DNA of 64,000 bases from Vandammella animalimorsus. Its GTDB lineage: Bacteria > Pseudomonadota > Gammaproteobacteria > Burkholderiales > Burkholderiaceae_C. A model generated the notes under the pieces. It was not told where the DNA came from and did not search any database. It worked only from the letters and a program-made list of their open reading frames with translations. This document shows positions 37,892-47,620 of the stretch, in pieces. The stretch is from contig NZ_NSJF01000001.1 of NCBI RefSeq assembly GCF_002285285.1, positions 310,001 through 374,000 of the forward strand, given 5' to 3'. Every line of letters begins with the position of its first letter. Within the stretch, counting starts at the first letter, position 1. The position numbers and the translations under genes were made by a program.

Positions 37892-38701
37892 ATGATCGAA
37901 CTGGAGCAAGTGAGTAAACACTATGGCGCGGCGGCCGTGGTCGATGGCGTCAGCTTGAACATCGCGCGCGGCGGCGTGACGGCCATCATCGGCCCCAATG
38001 GCGCGGGCAAGTCGACGCTGCTGTCGCTGATCAGTCGGCTGGCGCCGCTGAGTGCCGGGCGGGTACGCATCGACGGCCTGGATGTGGCCCGCACGCCCAG
38101 CGACGTACTGGCGCGCAAGCTGGCCATCCTGCGTCAGGACAACCCCATGACGCTGCGCCTGACGGTGCGGGACTTGGTGGCGTTTGGCCGATTTCCACAT
38201 TCCAAGGGGCGGCTGAGCCCGGAGGACGCCCGGCACATCGACCAGGCGCTGGCGCATTTGCAACTCACCGAGTTGGCCGGGCGCTATCTGGATGAGCTCT
38301 CCGGCGGTCAGCGCCAGCGCGCCTTCGTGGCCATGGTGATGTGCCAGGACACGGACTACGTGCTGCTCGATGAGCCGCTGAACAACCTGGACATGCACCA
38401 CGGCGTGGCCATGATGGGGCTGTTGCGCGCCCTGGCCGACGAACATGGCAAGACCGTTCTGATCGTGCTGCACGACATCAACTTTGCCTCCACCTACGCC
38501 GATCACATCATCGCCATGAAGCAGGGGCGCCTGGCCTGCCAGGGCAGCCCGGCCGAGCTCATCCGCCCAGAGGTGCTGCAGCCGCTCTACCAAATGCCCA
38601 TCGAGGTGCACGAGTTGGCTGGGCAGCGCATCTGCGTGTACTACCGCGCCCGCCCGGCACAGGCCGCTGCTGATCAGCAGTTGGCTGCGCAGAGGCTATA
38701 A
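37892..38701 (+). CDS. Iron-chelate ABC transporter ATP-binding protein
   Basis: A 269-residue ABC ATPase of the FepC/FhuC class that powers the importer. Motifs: Walker [11 protein letters not shown]-loop ILRQDNP, signature LSGGQRQR, Walker [14 protein letters not shown] and switch His in [10 protein letters not shown]. The ATG at 37892 follows GGAG by five bases. It is the fourth and last gene of the unit. No TonB-dependent receptor or siderophore synthesis gene is present in the window. Its stop overlaps the -10 of rpsT. Confidence 0.92.
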   Translation: MIELEQVSKHYGAAAVVDGVSLNIARGGVTAIIGPNGAGKSTLLSLISRLAPLSAGRVRIDGLDVARTPSDVLARKLAILRQDNPMTLRLTVRDLVAFGRFPHSKGRLSPEDARHIDQALAHLQLTELAGRYLDELSGGQRQRAFVAMVMCQDTDYVLLDEPLNNLDMHHGVAMMGLLRALADEHGKTVLIVLHDINFASTYADHIIAMKQGRLACQGSPAELIRPEVLQPLYQMPIEVHELAGQRICVYYRARPAQAAADQQLAAQRL

Positions 38702-38702
38702 T
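38697..38702 (+). promoter_or_regulatory. -10 element of the rpsT promoter
   Basis: TATAAT overlaps the TAA stop of the ABC ATPase gene, 45 bases before the rpsT ATG, a normal distance. No strong -35 is seen at 16-18 bases; TTGGCT at 38681-38686 is too close. Confidence 0.45.
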
Positions 38703-38747
38703 CGTCGGTTTTGCAAACAACATCCCCAAACACCAAGGACATATACC

Positions 38748-39047
38748 ATGGCAACCAAACCCGCCAAGAAAAACCCCCGCCTGGCATCGGGCCGCAAGCG
38801 CGCTCGCCAGAATGTCAAGCTCAACGCAGCCAACACCTCGCTGCGCTCCAAATACCGCACTTTCGTCAAGAACGTTGAAAAGGCTGTGCTGGCTGGCGAC
38901 AAGGAAAAGGCCACCGAAGCCTTTGCCAAGGCCCAGAGCGTGATCGACAGCGTGGCCGACAAGGGCATCTTCCACAAGAACAAGGCCGCTCGCGACAAGA
39001 GCCGCCTCAGCGCCAAAGTCAAGGCTCTGGCCAAGGCCGAAGCCTAA
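38748..39047 (+). CDS. rpsT: 30S ribosomal protein S20
   Basis: A 99-residue, very basic S20 protein of the small ribosomal subunit, binding 16S rRNA. Signature segments include [34 protein letters not shown] and [20 protein letters not shown]. It is monocistronic, between its own -10 and a strong terminator. S20 commonly represses its own translation, but I see no specific signal here. Confidence 0.97.
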   Translation: MATKPAKKNPRLASGRKRARQNVKLNAANTSLRSKYRTFVKNVEKAVLAGDKEKATEAFAKAQSVIDSVADKGIFHKNKAARDKSRLSAKVKALAKAEA

Positions 39048-39137
39048 TAGCCTGCTCAAAAACCTCTCTCATCCACCCGCCCAGGCTGGGCACTGAACCA
39101 GCCTGCCGTTTGAAACGGGTGCGCTGTTTGCAAAAGC

Positions 39138-39177
39138 AAAAACCGTTTGAAGCCCTGGTGCTTCAAACGGTTTTTTG
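39138..39177. terminator. Bidirectional terminator between rpsT and mnmC
   Basis: AACCGTTTGAAGC (39141-39153) is an exact inverted match to GCTTCAAACGGTT (39160-39172) around a six-base loop. A-rich sequence precedes it and TTTTTT follows, so it can end both the rightward rpsT and leftward mnmC transcripts. Confidence 0.95.
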
Positions 39178-39192
39178 TTGCCTGGGCCATGG

Positions 39193-41430
39193 TCAGCATG
39201 TCTTCGCGGCGTTGGCGGCCATGGGCAAGCGACTGCTCAGTACCAAGGCGGCGAGCTGTCGCGCCACAGGCAGTGGCTCATCGTGCAGCAGGGCGCAGAG
39301 GATGTCCGCGCACAGCGCGGCCAGCGTCAGGCCGCGTGCGCCCAGCCCTGTTGCCAATAACACATTGGGGGCTTGCGGGCTGACGGGGCCGTAGCAGGGC
39401 GTGCGATCGGGCGTGGTGCAGCGCACGGCGCCCCAACGCTGCGGCCCCAGGGCACTGTGCTCAAACAAATGCTGTGCCAGGGCAGGGCCTGCAGCGGGCA
39501 TGAGTTGCGCCAGGCGTTGCCGGTTCTGTTGCCAGGCTGCGGCCACAGCCTTGGCGCTGGGTGGCTCCAATGGCGCTTCGCGCTCGAACGTAGCGCCGCT
39601 GACCCACAGCCGCAGTGCTTGCGCAGCGCTGGCCGCGTGAGCATCTTGGGCGATCTGCCCTGGGGCGCTGCAATCGGGGGGCGCTGGGACATGCACAAAG
39701 CTGCCCTTGCCGTTGACCGGCCAGGCAGGCCAGGCGGGCTCAGGCGCATCGGCTGCCGCGACGCCCCAGACGACCTGACCGCGCACAGGGTTCAGTGGCA
39801 GGGGGGCGCTGGCCCAGGGCTGGGCCAGCGCCAGGCTGTCGAAAGCGGCGGCGATGACCAAGCAATCGGTTTCCAAGATCTTGTCGCTGCCCGCTGCATC
39901 GGTTTGGAGCATCACTTGCCAGCGTTGCAGCGCCGGGATGCTGGAAAGTTTGTTGGGGGGCTGTTCGGTGCTTGATGCTGCGATGGGCGCAATGGCCTGT
40001 ACCTGGCAGCCTGTGTGCAGCGTGATGTGGGGATGTTGCAGCAGGCGTTGCACCAGTGCGGCGGGGCGAATCCAGCCTGCCTCGGAATGCCAGACGGCGG
40101 GGTGCTCGCTTTGTTGCGGTGCCTGCGCTGCATCGGGGCAGGGCCAGTCCAGGCCAGCGGCCAGGCGCTGGCTGGCCAGCGCAAGGTGCGAGGCTTGGCT
40201 GGCTATGTGGGGCACTGCAGGCTGCTTTGCCGGGGGCTGGCCCGGCGTGGTGCAGGCGCCATGTGCAGGCAGGCCCAGGCGTTTGCCGATGCGGTGCTCC
40301 AGCACGCCGCTGTCTTGCCAGTCCTGCCCGTGGCGAAGCAGGCGCGCGGCCAGGCGTCGTGTGTTGCGCAGGCCGGCGCGGCTGAGCCGCGACAGTGGCG
40401 CATCGTCGGGCGAAATGTGCGGGGCAAACAGGCCCACAGGCAAGCCCGAGGCGCCTTGCGCAGCAGCATCGGCTTGCTCCAGTACATTGACCCGCCAGCC
40501 CCGCTCGGCCAATGCATGGGCCATGCTGGCGCCGGCCAGCCCGGCGCCGATGACGATGGCCTGTGGCTTGGTGGCTGAATGCCAGGCCACCGGCAGCGGC
40601 GCAGGCCAGGGCAGGTGCTGGGCCGCTGCCGGTGCGTTGCGCGCCCGGGTGTGCCAGGGCGGCGCATAGCGGGCGCGCAGATTGTGCTTCTTGGGCGGGA
40701 TGCCAGGCACGCGCTGGACACTGAAGCCACTCTGCGCCAGCGCCTGGCGCACCGGGCTGGCCACGCACCAAGTGGCCAGTTGCGTGTGGCCGGGGATGCA
40801 GCAGCGCGCCACGGCGCGCAGGGCCGCAGGGCTCCAGATGTCCGGATTCTTCGCTGGGCTGAAGCCATCCAGGTACACGCTGTCGGCCTGCCAGCCTTCG
40901 CTGCGCAGATATTCGTGCGCTGAGCCGATGGCCAGCGTCAAATGCACGCGCTGCTGCTCAAAGCTCAGGCGATGGATGCCACTGTGCAGATCGCGGTATT
41001 GCAAGGCCAGCTCTTCGGCCAGGGGCAGCAGCTGCGGGTAGCGACTGCGTGCAGCGGCGAGTAAGTCTTGGGCCGAGACAGGCCAGGCCTCGGTGGAGAT
41101 GAAGTGCAGCCGATCGCAACGCTGGGGGTCGTCGCGCCAGGCCTGCCAAGTGGCGAGAAAGTTCAGGCCCAGGCCAAAGCCCGTCTCGAGAATGCGCCAT
41201 TGGCGCTGGCCCCGCCAGGCCTCGGGCAGGCCACAGCCTTGCAAAAAGCAGCCCTGTGCCTGAGCCAGACCGCCACCTGCATGGCTGTGGTAGCGATCGC
41301 CAAATTGTGGCGAATAGGGGCTGCCATCGGCCAGCCATTGCACAGTCGGCCCCGCTGGGGGTTGGCTTGGAGCTGGCCCTTGTGCAGTTGGTTCTGGGGG
41401 AGGGCAAGAAGGGGTGGCGGCGTCGCACAT
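39193..41430 (-). CDS. mnmC: Bifunctional tRNA-modification enzyme MnmC (methyltransferase and FAD-dependent oxidoreductase)
   Basis: A 745-residue two-domain enzyme that finishes 5-methylaminomethyl-2-thiouridine at the tRNA wobble base. The N-terminal methyltransferase (about residues 30-250) has RILETGFGLGLNFLATW and the DUF752-type SVYLDGFSPAKNPDIWSPA. The C-terminal oxidoreductase begins with the FAD Rossmann motif IVIGAGLAGASMAHALAERG and contains GLFAPHISPDDAPLSRLSRAG and the final LLATGLGARGLTLAALCADI. The ATG at 41430 is preferred; a TTG at 41460 would add 10 residues. No strong ribosome-binding site is seen. Confidence 0.92.
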   Translation of the reverse strand: MCDAATPSCPPPEPTAQGPAPSQPPAGPTVQWLADGSPYSPQFGDRYHSHAGGGLAQAQGCFLQGCGLPEAWRGQRQWRILETGFGLGLNFLATWQAWRDDPQRCDRLHFISTEAWPVSAQDLLAAARSRYPQLLPLAEELALQYRDLHSGIHRLSFEQQRVHLTLAIGSAHEYLRSEGWQADSVYLDGFSPAKNPDIWSPAALRAVARCCIPGHTQLATWCVASPVRQALAQSGFSVQRVPGIPPKKHNLRARYAPPWHTRARNAPAAAQHLPWPAPLPVAWHSATKPQAIVIGAGLAGASMAHALAERGWRVNVLEQADAAAQGASGLPVGLFAPHISPDDAPLSRLSRAGLRNTRRLAARLLRHGQDWQDSGVLEHRIGKRLGLPAHGACTTPGQPPAKQPAVPHIASQASHLALASQRLAAGLDWPCPDAAQAPQQSEHPAVWHSEAGWIRPAALVQRLLQHPHITLHTGCQVQAIAPIAASSTEQPPNKLSSIPALQRWQVMLQTDAAGSDKILETDCLVIAAAFDSLALAQPWASAPLPLNPVRGQVVWGVAAADAPEPAWPAWPVNGKGSFVHVPAPPDCSAPGQIAQDAHAASAAQALRLWVSGATFEREAPLEPPSAKAVAAAWQQNRQRLAQLMPAAGPALAQHLFEHSALGPQRWGAVRCTTPDRTPCYGPVSPQAPNVLLATGLGARGLTLAALCADILCALLHDEPLPVARQLAALVLSSRLPMAANAAKTC

Positions 41431-42046
41431 GTTGTTTTTTGGCTGCGAAAACTGGGGCAAGCAGTGCCATTCAGGCGGACAGTCCAGGCTTACAAACGGC
41501 GTGGCAGGCTCGCCGCATAAGGCCTATGCAAATCAGCCAGTTAAGGCCAAGTGCTGATTGAGCGTCTGCGCTGGCAGCAATTTATATACACAAAATTACA
41601 TGAAAGACGGGATGCTATCCATTGACAGCTATTTGTAGATTCAGAAAATCCACATTTTTGCAATATTTGTGCAGCGCACAAATCATTAAAAGCCTGAGCG
41701 CAGGCTTTAAGACCCTACGAGGAGTTTGCTTGCAAGCGCAGGGGTGGCAGGCATGAGCGCCAGCCGCTGCAGCCGCCCCAACATTGGCGGCCCTGAACGC
41801 TTCATCACCCCTGGGAATCTGCACTATGCCACCGGCCCGATGCGTTTTCAGCTTCGGCGCCAGGGCGCAGTGCAGCAGGGGCGCAGGTAGAAAGCCTGGA
41901 GCAAACTCGCATTGTTCAATGCCAAGACCGGCAAACCCCATGACACAGGCTATGGCAAGTGGCTTGTGAGCGCTGCACAGCATGTGAGGTGGCTGGTCGA
42001 AAAACTGAAGCGGCTGAATTGGCGCAGCCGCACGTTGGAGAAGCGA
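41431..42046. other. 616-base AT-rich gap between mnmC and the transglycosylase gene, with two small hairpins
   Basis: No gene is convincing here. The segment 41570-41710 is clearly more AT-rich than its surroundings. It holds two adjacent perfect inverted repeats: ATTTGTGC with GCACAAAT (41665-41683, three-base loop) and AAAGCCTG with CAGGCTTT (about 41689-41708). A TTGACA hexamer at 41622 has no fitting -10. These could be an operator, a small RNA or a leader structure. Confidence 0.45.
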
Positions 42047-43129
42047 ATGTCTCTGCTGACGCATTGGCTGCGGTTATTGGCCGCAGGCCTGGGCTGGATG
42101 GGCAAAAGCATCCACACGGTGATGCTGAACATCCTGGCCATGCTGGGCGCCGTGGCCGTATTTGCTGGTTTGGTGCTCTACACCCACCCCGATTTGCTGA
42201 ACCGGGGCGAGCAATGGCTCTACAGCCATCTTTATCAGCGCAAGGTGGCGCAAGTCGATCTGGATGTGGAGCACGAAGCTCTGGAGCGCGTCACGGCCGT
42301 GGATTTGCTGGATCTGTCCGAAGAGCAGGCCGCAGCCGCCTTCTGGCTGAGCAAGAAATACCGCGTCGCCCCCGAGCCCATGGGTGCGCTGGTGGCTCAG
42401 GCCTACTCTTTGGGTGAAAAGCGCGGCCTGGACCCGCGCCTGATTCTCTCCGTGGTGGCCATTGAGTCGCGCTTTAACCCCTTTGCGCAAAGCGCAGTGG
42501 GCGCGCAAGGGCTGATGCAGGTCATGACGAGCGTGCATGAGGACAAGTACCAGCATTTCGGCGGCACGCTGGCCGCCTTCGATCCGGTGAGCAACATGCA
42601 GGTCGGCTCTTTGATCCTCAAAGACTGCATCGACCGTTTTGGCGGCGTGCAGCGCGGCCTGGTGTGCTACGTCGGCGCGGCCAAGCTGCCCAACGATGGT
42701 GGCTATTCCAGCAAGGTGCTGGCCGAGCATGAGCGACTCAAGGAAGCGACGCGCAATGCGGCGAAGGTGTTGCCCGCTTCGTTCAAGACTGCTCAACTGC
42801 AGCGCAAGGCCGATTTGGCCCTGGCTGAGCAAAAGCCGGCCGTGCGCGGCCTGGCGCCCACCGCCCAGCCGCTGGGCCTGCAGTCCACAGTGGCTACTGT
42901 GACGCAAGCTGCTGCGCCGCAGTTGCGCAAGGGCGTCGAAAGCGCTGTTGCACCTGCACAGCCAGAGAAGGTTGCGCAGTTGGCGGCGCAGGCGCAAACC
43001 GTGCAATCGGCCGCACATATGGAGCAGTTGGCGCGTTTGGTGGAAGAGCAGGGGGTGCAACAGTTGCTGGCAGCCCGCTCCGGCCCGGATGATGTAGCGC
43101 CCCAGGCAAGCCAAGCCCTGGCCCAGTGA
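42047..43129 (+). CDS. Lytic transglycosylase (SLT domain) with N-terminal membrane anchor
   Basis: A 360-residue murein lytic enzyme. A hydrophobic helix near residues 24-45 (VMLNILAMLGAVAVFAGLVL) anchors it, with the rest periplasmic. The SLT domain spans about 110-250: catalytic Glu in LSVVAIESRFNPFAQSAVG, then GLMQVM, and the later GLVCYVGAAKLPNDGGYSSKV (the usual NAG/AYNAG-like block is modified to YVGAAK). The last 100 residues are Ala/Gln-rich. The ATG at 42047 follows GGAG by six bases; a TTG at 41912 in frame would add 45 unconserved residues. Confidence 0.88.
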   Translation: MSLLTHWLRLLAAGLGWMGKSIHTVMLNILAMLGAVAVFAGLVLYTHPDLLNRGEQWLYSHLYQRKVAQVDLDVEHEALERVTAVDLLDLSEEQAAAAFWLSKKYRVAPEPMGALVAQAYSLGEKRGLDPRLILSVVAIESRFNPFAQSAVGAQGLMQVMTSVHEDKYQHFGGTLAAFDPVSNMQVGSLILKDCIDRFGGVQRGLVCYVGAAKLPNDGGYSSKVLAEHERLKEATRNAAKVLPASFKTAQLQRKADLALAEQKPAVRGLAPTAQPLGLQSTVATVTQAAAPQLRKGVESAVAPAQPEKVAQLAAQAQTVQSAAHMEQLARLVEEQGVQQLLAARSGPDDVAPQASQALAQ

Positions 43130-43352
43130 TTGCGCGGCCGCCCGCAAATTCTGCGCCGATGCCTTCGTGGATCGGGCCGCACCGCGCAGGCGGCTCGGTA
43201 GCGCACAACAGGGCGGCGACGCGCTTGCCGTAACACAGCGTTTACCCTCCATTACACTAGCGCCTTTGCCGCGCTGTCCTCGGTCAAGGCCTTTTGACGT
43301 GGGTCTGGCCGTGGCTTCCAGTCTTTTTGCCTAGTCAAGGATCACCACCATC

Positions 43353-44597
43353 ATGTACCAACGCGATCTGCTGGTTGAACAGGTTGACCCCGAGTTGTTC
43401 GCCGCCATCCAGTCCGAAAACAAGCGCCAGGAAGAGCACATCGAACTGATTGCCAGCGAGAACTATGCTTCGCCGGCAGTGATGTGGGCGCAAGGCTCGC
43501 AACTGACGAACAAATACGCCGAGGGTTACCCGGGCCGACGCTATTACGGCGGCTGCGAGTACGTGGACATTGCCGAGGAGCTGGCGCTGGCGCGTGTGAA
43601 GAAGCTCTTTGGCGCCGAGGCAGCCAATGTGCAGCCGCACTGCGGGGCCTCGGCCAACCAAGCCGTGTTCCTGGCCTTCCTGCAGCCGGGCGATACTGTC
43701 ATGGGCTTGAGCCTGGCCGAAGGCGGCCACCTTACGCATGGCATGCCGCTGAACATGAGCGGTAAATGGTTCAACGTCGTCTCCTACGGCCTGAATGAGC
43801 AGGAGGAAATCGACTACGACGCCATGGAGCGCCTGGCGCACGAGCACAAGCCCAAGCTCATCATTGCCGGCGCCTCGGCCTACAGCCTGCACATTGATTT
43901 CGAGCGCTTTGCCAAAGTCGCACGGGCCGTGGGCGCCATTTTCATGGTGGACATGGCGCACTATGCGGGCCTGATCGCCGCTGGCCTGTACCCGAACCCG
44001 GTGCCCCATGCCGATGTGGTGACCTCCACCACGCACAAGAGTCTGCGCGGCCCGCGCGGCGGCATCATCCTGTGCAAGAAAGAGCATGAAAAAGCCATCA
44101 ACAGCGCAGTCTTCCCAGGCCTGCAGGGCGGCCCGCTGATGCATGTCATCGCCGCCAAGGCCGTGGCATTCCAAGAGGCGCTGCAGCCGGCTTTCAAAAC
44201 CTACCAGCAGCAGGTGCTGACCAATGCCAAGATCCTCAGCGACGTGCTGGCCGAGCGCGGCCTGCGCATCGTCAGTGGTCGCACGCAAAGCCATCTGGCT
44301 TTGGTGGATCTGCGCGCCAAGCAAATCACTGGTAAGGAAGCCGAGCGCGTGTTGGGCGAGGCCCACATCACAGTCAACAAGAACGCCATCCCCAACGATC
44401 CGGAAAAGCCCATGGTCACCAGTGGCATCCGCGTGGGCACACCGGCCATGACCACGCGTGGCTTCAAGGATGAGGAGGCCTTCATCACCGCCAATCTGAT
44501 TGCGGATGTGCTGGACAAACCCAGCGATGCGCAGCACATTGCCAAGGTGCGTGAGAAGGTGCATGAGTTGACCTATCGCTTCCCTGTCTATCGCTGA
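43353..44597 (+). CDS. glyA: Serine hydroxymethyltransferase
   Basis: A 414-residue PLP enzyme that interconverts serine and glycine while loading tetrahydrofolate with a one-carbon unit. The PLP Lys is residue 229 in [14 protein letters not shown]. Other family blocks are [40 protein letters not shown] and the [16 protein letters not shown] segment. Length and start are standard. nrdR follows downstream after a terminator-like hairpin, the usual order in betaproteobacteria. Confidence 0.97.
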   Translation: MYQRDLLVEQVDPELFAAIQSENKRQEEHIELIASENYASPAVMWAQGSQLTNKYAEGYPGRRYYGGCEYVDIAEELALARVKKLFGAEAANVQPHCGASANQAVFLAFLQPGDTVMGLSLAEGGHLTHGMPLNMSGKWFNVVSYGLNEQEEIDYDAMERLAHEHKPKLIIAGASAYSLHIDFERFAKVARAVGAIFMVDMAHYAGLIAAGLYPNPVPHADVVTSTTHKSLRGPRGGIILCKKEHEKAINSAVFPGLQGGPLMHVIAAKAVAFQEALQPAFKTYQQQVLTNAKILSDVLAERGLRIVSGRTQSHLALVDLRAKQITGKEAERVLGEAHITVNKNAIPNDPEKPMVTSGIRVGTPAMTTRGFKDEEAFITANLIADVLDKPSDAQHIAKVREKVHELTYRFPVYR

Positions 44598-44656
44598 TGC
44601 GGTCGCTGGCTGCCCAGGCCCTGCCGTGCAGCCAGCGCTGACTAAGATATTTTTGG

Positions 44657-44697
44657 CCGCGCCATGGAGCCATTTGCACTCCACGGCGCGGTTCTTG
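44657..44697 (+). terminator. Terminator after glyA
   Basis: CCGCGCCATGGAG (44657-44669) pairs with CTCCACGGCGCGG (44679-44691) with one mismatch, followed by TTCTTGT. The T-run is weak, so some read-through into nrdR is possible. Confidence 0.65.
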
Positions 44698-44752
44698 TAT
44701 CTGCCGCAGGCCTGTTTGACCCCTACCGATTGCGCCCACGCAGCCAAGCAGC

Positions 44753-45202
44753 ATGAAATGCCCTTTTTGCGGACATGAAGAATCCCAAGTGGTGGAAACG
44801 CGCCTGTCCGATGACAACACCAGCATCCGTCGCCGGCGCCAATGTGGCGCTTGCGAGAAGCGCTTCACCACTTATGAGCGGGCCGAAGTGAGCATGCCGA
44901 CGGTGGTCAAGAGCGATGGCCGGCGCGTGGATTACCAGCGCCAGAAGCTGCGCGATTCCATCAACCTGGCGCTGCGCAAGCGCCCAGTCAAGACGCAGGA
45001 TGTGGACGATGCCGTGGCCCGCATTGAGCTGTATTTGATTGGTCTGGGCGGGCGTGAAGTGGAATCACGCCGCATTGGAGAGGCCGTGATGCATGAGCTT
45101 CAGCGGCTGGACAAGGTGGCGTTCATTCGCTACGGCAGCGTCTACCGCAGCGTGGGCGATCTGGATGCCTTCAAGCACCTGATCGAGCAGGCCGGCAAGT
45201 AG
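44753..45202 (+). CDS. nrdR: Transcriptional repressor NrdR
   Basis: A 149-residue regulator of ribonucleotide reductase genes. The N-terminal zinc ribbon has Cys3, Cys6, Cys31 and Cys34 (KCPFCGHEE and QCGACEKRF). The ATP-cone domain, about residues 49-139, contains [20 protein letters not shown] and [19 protein letters not shown]. It senses ATP/dATP and binds NrdR boxes upstream of nrd operons, none of which lie in this window. Confidence 0.96.
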   Translation: MKCPFCGHEESQVVETRLSDDNTSIRRRRQCGACEKRFTTYERAEVSMPTVVKSDGRRVDYQRQKLRDSINLALRKRPVKTQDVDDAVARIELYLIGLGGREVESRRIGEAVMHELQRLDKVAFIRYGSVYRSVGDLDAFKHLIEQAGK

Positions 45203-45310
45203 TGCCAATTGCCGCGCAGGTTCGCCAGGTGCGCCTGATGCGGCCCAGCGGGATTTGCCATTTGGCGGACGTACCGCTCGCGTGTTGGGCTTGGGCCCAG
45301 GCCGGCCCGC

Positions 45311-45340
45311 AGTGCCCAGAGCACCCCAGAGCCCCCCAGA
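45311..45340. repeat. Three 10-bp tandem units next to a family B repeat
   Basis: The units AGTGCCCAGA, GCACCCCAGA and GCCCCCCAGA follow one another and run into the AGAGCCTG end of the family B copy. Each unit ends in CAGA, like the first bases of that repeat end, suggesting slippage or repeated insertion at the same site. Confidence 0.5.
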
Positions 45341-45467
45341 GCCTGTTCAAAATCTTGGCGCGTGTGGGCCAGAGGCGGTTGGGGATGGGTTGCGAGGCTT
45401 TGCTGGCGTGGCAGGGCGCCCAAATGCCACGCGTTTGCCTGCTGTGCTGAGATTTTGAACAACCCCT
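45338..45467 (-). repeat. Dispersed repeat family B, copy 3 (inverted)
   Basis: On the plus strand it begins AGAGCCTGTTCAAAATCTT and ends GATTTTGAACAACCCC. The interior is the reverse complement of the conserved right half of copy 1 (CGCAACCCATCCCCAACCGC on the minus strand). It lies between convergent nrdR and the oligopeptidase gene. The rest of the gap, 45203-45310, shows nothing else. Confidence 0.75.
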
Positions 45468-45523
45468 AAAAACCCACGCCCATGCCACAGCGGCCCAAGC
45501 CCAGAAGGCCCGGGCTGCATCTT

Positions 45524-47620
45524 TTATTCGGCCGTGCAGGCCTGCGCCGTTTCGGCGGCCATGCCCTGGTGGCGCAGCAGGGCGTCGAGTTGAGGCTCGC
45601 GACCGCGGAAGGCCTTGAACGACTCCATGGCCGGGCGGCTGCCACCCACTTCCAGGATGCTGTGCAGGTAGCGCTGGCCGGTGGCCGGGTCGGGCTGGCC
45701 TGGGGCCAGGGCCTCCTCCTCGAATGCGGCATAGGCGTCGGCGCTGAGCACCTCGGCCCATTTGTAGCTGTAGTAGCCGGCCGCATAGCCGCCAGCAAAG
45801 ATGTGCGAGAAGGCATGCGGCGTGCGGCTGTAGGGGGCCGGCGGCAGCACGGCCACTTCGTCGCGCACGCGGCGCAGCAGTTCCAACACCTGCGGCTGGG
45901 CACTTTGGTGCAGCAGCATGTCGAACAGCGCGAATTCCACCTGGCGCAGCGTGAGCAGGCCACTTTGGAAGTTTTTGGCCGCCAGCATCTTGTCGTACAG
46001 CGCGCGCGGCAGCGGCTCGCCCGTTTTGGCGTGGGCGGTCATGCCCTGTAGTACGGGCCATTCCCAGCAGAAGTTTTCCATGAACTGGCTGGGCAGCTCC
46101 ACGGCATCCCACTCGACGCCGCTGATGCCCGAGACATCGCGCTCATCGACCTGGGTCAGCAGATGGTGCAGACCATGGCCGAATTCGTGGAACAGCGTGA
46201 TGACATCGTCGTGTGTGAGCAAGGCATCTTGACCACCGCTGCCAGCGGCGAAGTTGCACACCAGGTAGGCCACGGGCGTTTGCAGCGTGCCGCTGTCCGG
46301 GCGCAGCCAGCGCCCGCGCATATCGTCCATCCAGGCGCCGCCGCGCTTGCCGGCGCGCGCGGGCTGGTCGAGGTAGAACTGGCCCACCAGCTGGCCGTCG
46401 CGCTCGATGCGGAAGAACTGCACGGCCGGATGCCAGGTGGGGGCTTGGTCGGCCTTGATCTGCACGCCAAACAGGCGCTCGATGATGGCGAACAGCCCGC
46501 TGACCACCTTGCTGGCGCTGAAGTATTGCCGCACTTCCTGGTCGCTGAAGCTGTAACGGGCCTGCTTGAGCTTTTCGGAGATGTAGGTCCAGTCCCAGGG
46601 CTGGGGGTCGTCCAGGCCCAGCTGCTCGCGCGCGAAGGCGCGCAGGTCTGTCACGTCGCGCTCGGCGAAGGGACGGGCGCGTTGGGCCAGGTCGCGCAAA
46701 AAGGCCACGACCTGTTCGGGCGACTGGGCCATCTTGGGCGCCAGAGAGAGCTCGGCATAGTTGGCAAAGCCCAGCAGGCGCGCCTCTTCATCGCGCAGCT
46801 GCAGGATTTCGTCCATCACGGCGCTGTTGTCCAGATGACTTTGCTCGGCAGGGGCCAGGTCGGAAGCGCGGATGGCGTTGGCGTGAAACAGCCGCTCGCG
46901 CAGCGCGCGATCCTCGGCGTACTGCAGCACGGGCAGGTAGATGGGCATCTTCAGCGTGAGCTTGTAGCGACCCTGCTGGCCATCGGCGCGTGCTGCTTCG
47001 GCGGTGGCTTGCAGCACGTCCTCGGGCAGGCCGCGCACCTCGTCCTCGCTGGCGTAGTAGTGGTAGGCGTCGGTGGCGTCGAGCACGTTCTCGCTGAACT
47101 TCTGCTGCAACGCGGCCAGGCGCTCTTGAATTTGTGCGAAGCGCACGCGCGCCTGGCCCTGCAGCTCGGCGCCGGAGAGCACGAAGCCGCGCAGCGCCAA
47201 CTCCAGCGCGCGGCGCTGCGCTGCGTTCAGGCCGGCGAGGTCGATCTGCTTGTACTTGGCGTACAGGCCTTCGTGCGCGCCCAGGCGAGTCCAGAAGTCG
47301 GTGACGATGGGCAAGGCCTGGTTGTAGGCTGCGCGCAGCTGGGCATCATCGGCCACGCCGCTGAGGTGGCCGATCACGCCCCAGGCCTTGGACAGGCGCT
47401 CGGTGGCCACGTCCAGCACGCGCGCCAGCGCCTGCCAGTCGGCAGGGAAGTCTGGCTGGGTGACGTGAGCCAAAGCCTCGTCGGCCTGGGCGACCAGGGC
47501 CTCGATGGCCGGCAGCACCTGGGCTGGTTGGATCTGATCGAAAGCCGGCAAATCGGTGATGGCCAGCAGCGGATTGGCCGGCGTGGCGGTGTTGGCAGAG
47601 ACGGGGCTGGATGGGGTCAT
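45524..47620 (-). CDS. prlC: M3 family metallopeptidase, oligopeptidase A
   Basis: A 698-residue cytoplasmic zinc oligopeptidase that degrades signal peptides and other short peptides. The zinc motif HEFGHGLHHLL is intact, with the third ligand region ISGVEWDAVELPSQFMENF and the substrate tyrosine region HIFAGGYAAGYYSYKW. The ATG at 47620 (MTPSSPVSANTA) is chosen; a start at 47662 would add 14 residues. It stands alone, convergent with nrdR. Confidence 0.95.
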   Translation of the reverse strand: MTPSSPVSANTATPANPLLAITDLPAFDQIQPAQVLPAIEALVAQADEALAHVTQPDFPADWQALARVLDVATERLSKAWGVIGHLSGVADDAQLRAAYNQALPIVTDFWTRLGAHEGLYAKYKQIDLAGLNAAQRRALELALRGFVLSGAELQGQARVRFAQIQERLAALQQKFSENVLDATDAYHYYASEDEVRGLPEDVLQATAEAARADGQQGRYKLTLKMPIYLPVLQYAEDRALRERLFHANAIRASDLAPAEQSHLDNSAVMDEILQLRDEEARLLGFANYAELSLAPKMAQSPEQVVAFLRDLAQRARPFAERDVTDLRAFAREQLGLDDPQPWDWTYISEKLKQARYSFSDQEVRQYFSASKVVSGLFAIIERLFGVQIKADQAPTWHPAVQFFRIERDGQLVGQFYLDQPARAGKRGGAWMDDMRGRWLRPDSGTLQTPVAYLVCNFAAGSGGQDALLTHDDVITLFHEFGHGLHHLLTQVDERDVSGISGVEWDAVELPSQFMENFCWEWPVLQGMTAHAKTGEPLPRALYDKMLAAKNFQSGLLTLRQVEFALFDMLLHQSAQPQVLELLRRVRDEVAVLPPAPYSRTPHAFSHIFAGGYAAGYYSYKWAEVLSADAYAAFEEEALAPGQPDPATGQRYLHSILEVGGSRPAMESFKAFRGREPQLDALLRHQGMAAETAQACTAE

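Noticed and set aside
41615-42064. A 149-codon minus-strand frame in the AT-rich gap before the transglycosylase gene
   Set aside because: It overlaps that gene's start, has no start signal and an implausible mixed composition.
43225-43258. TTGCCG and TACACT upstream of glyA as a promoter
   Set aside because: The spacer is 22 bases, too long for a sigma-70 promoter, and neither hexamer is strong.
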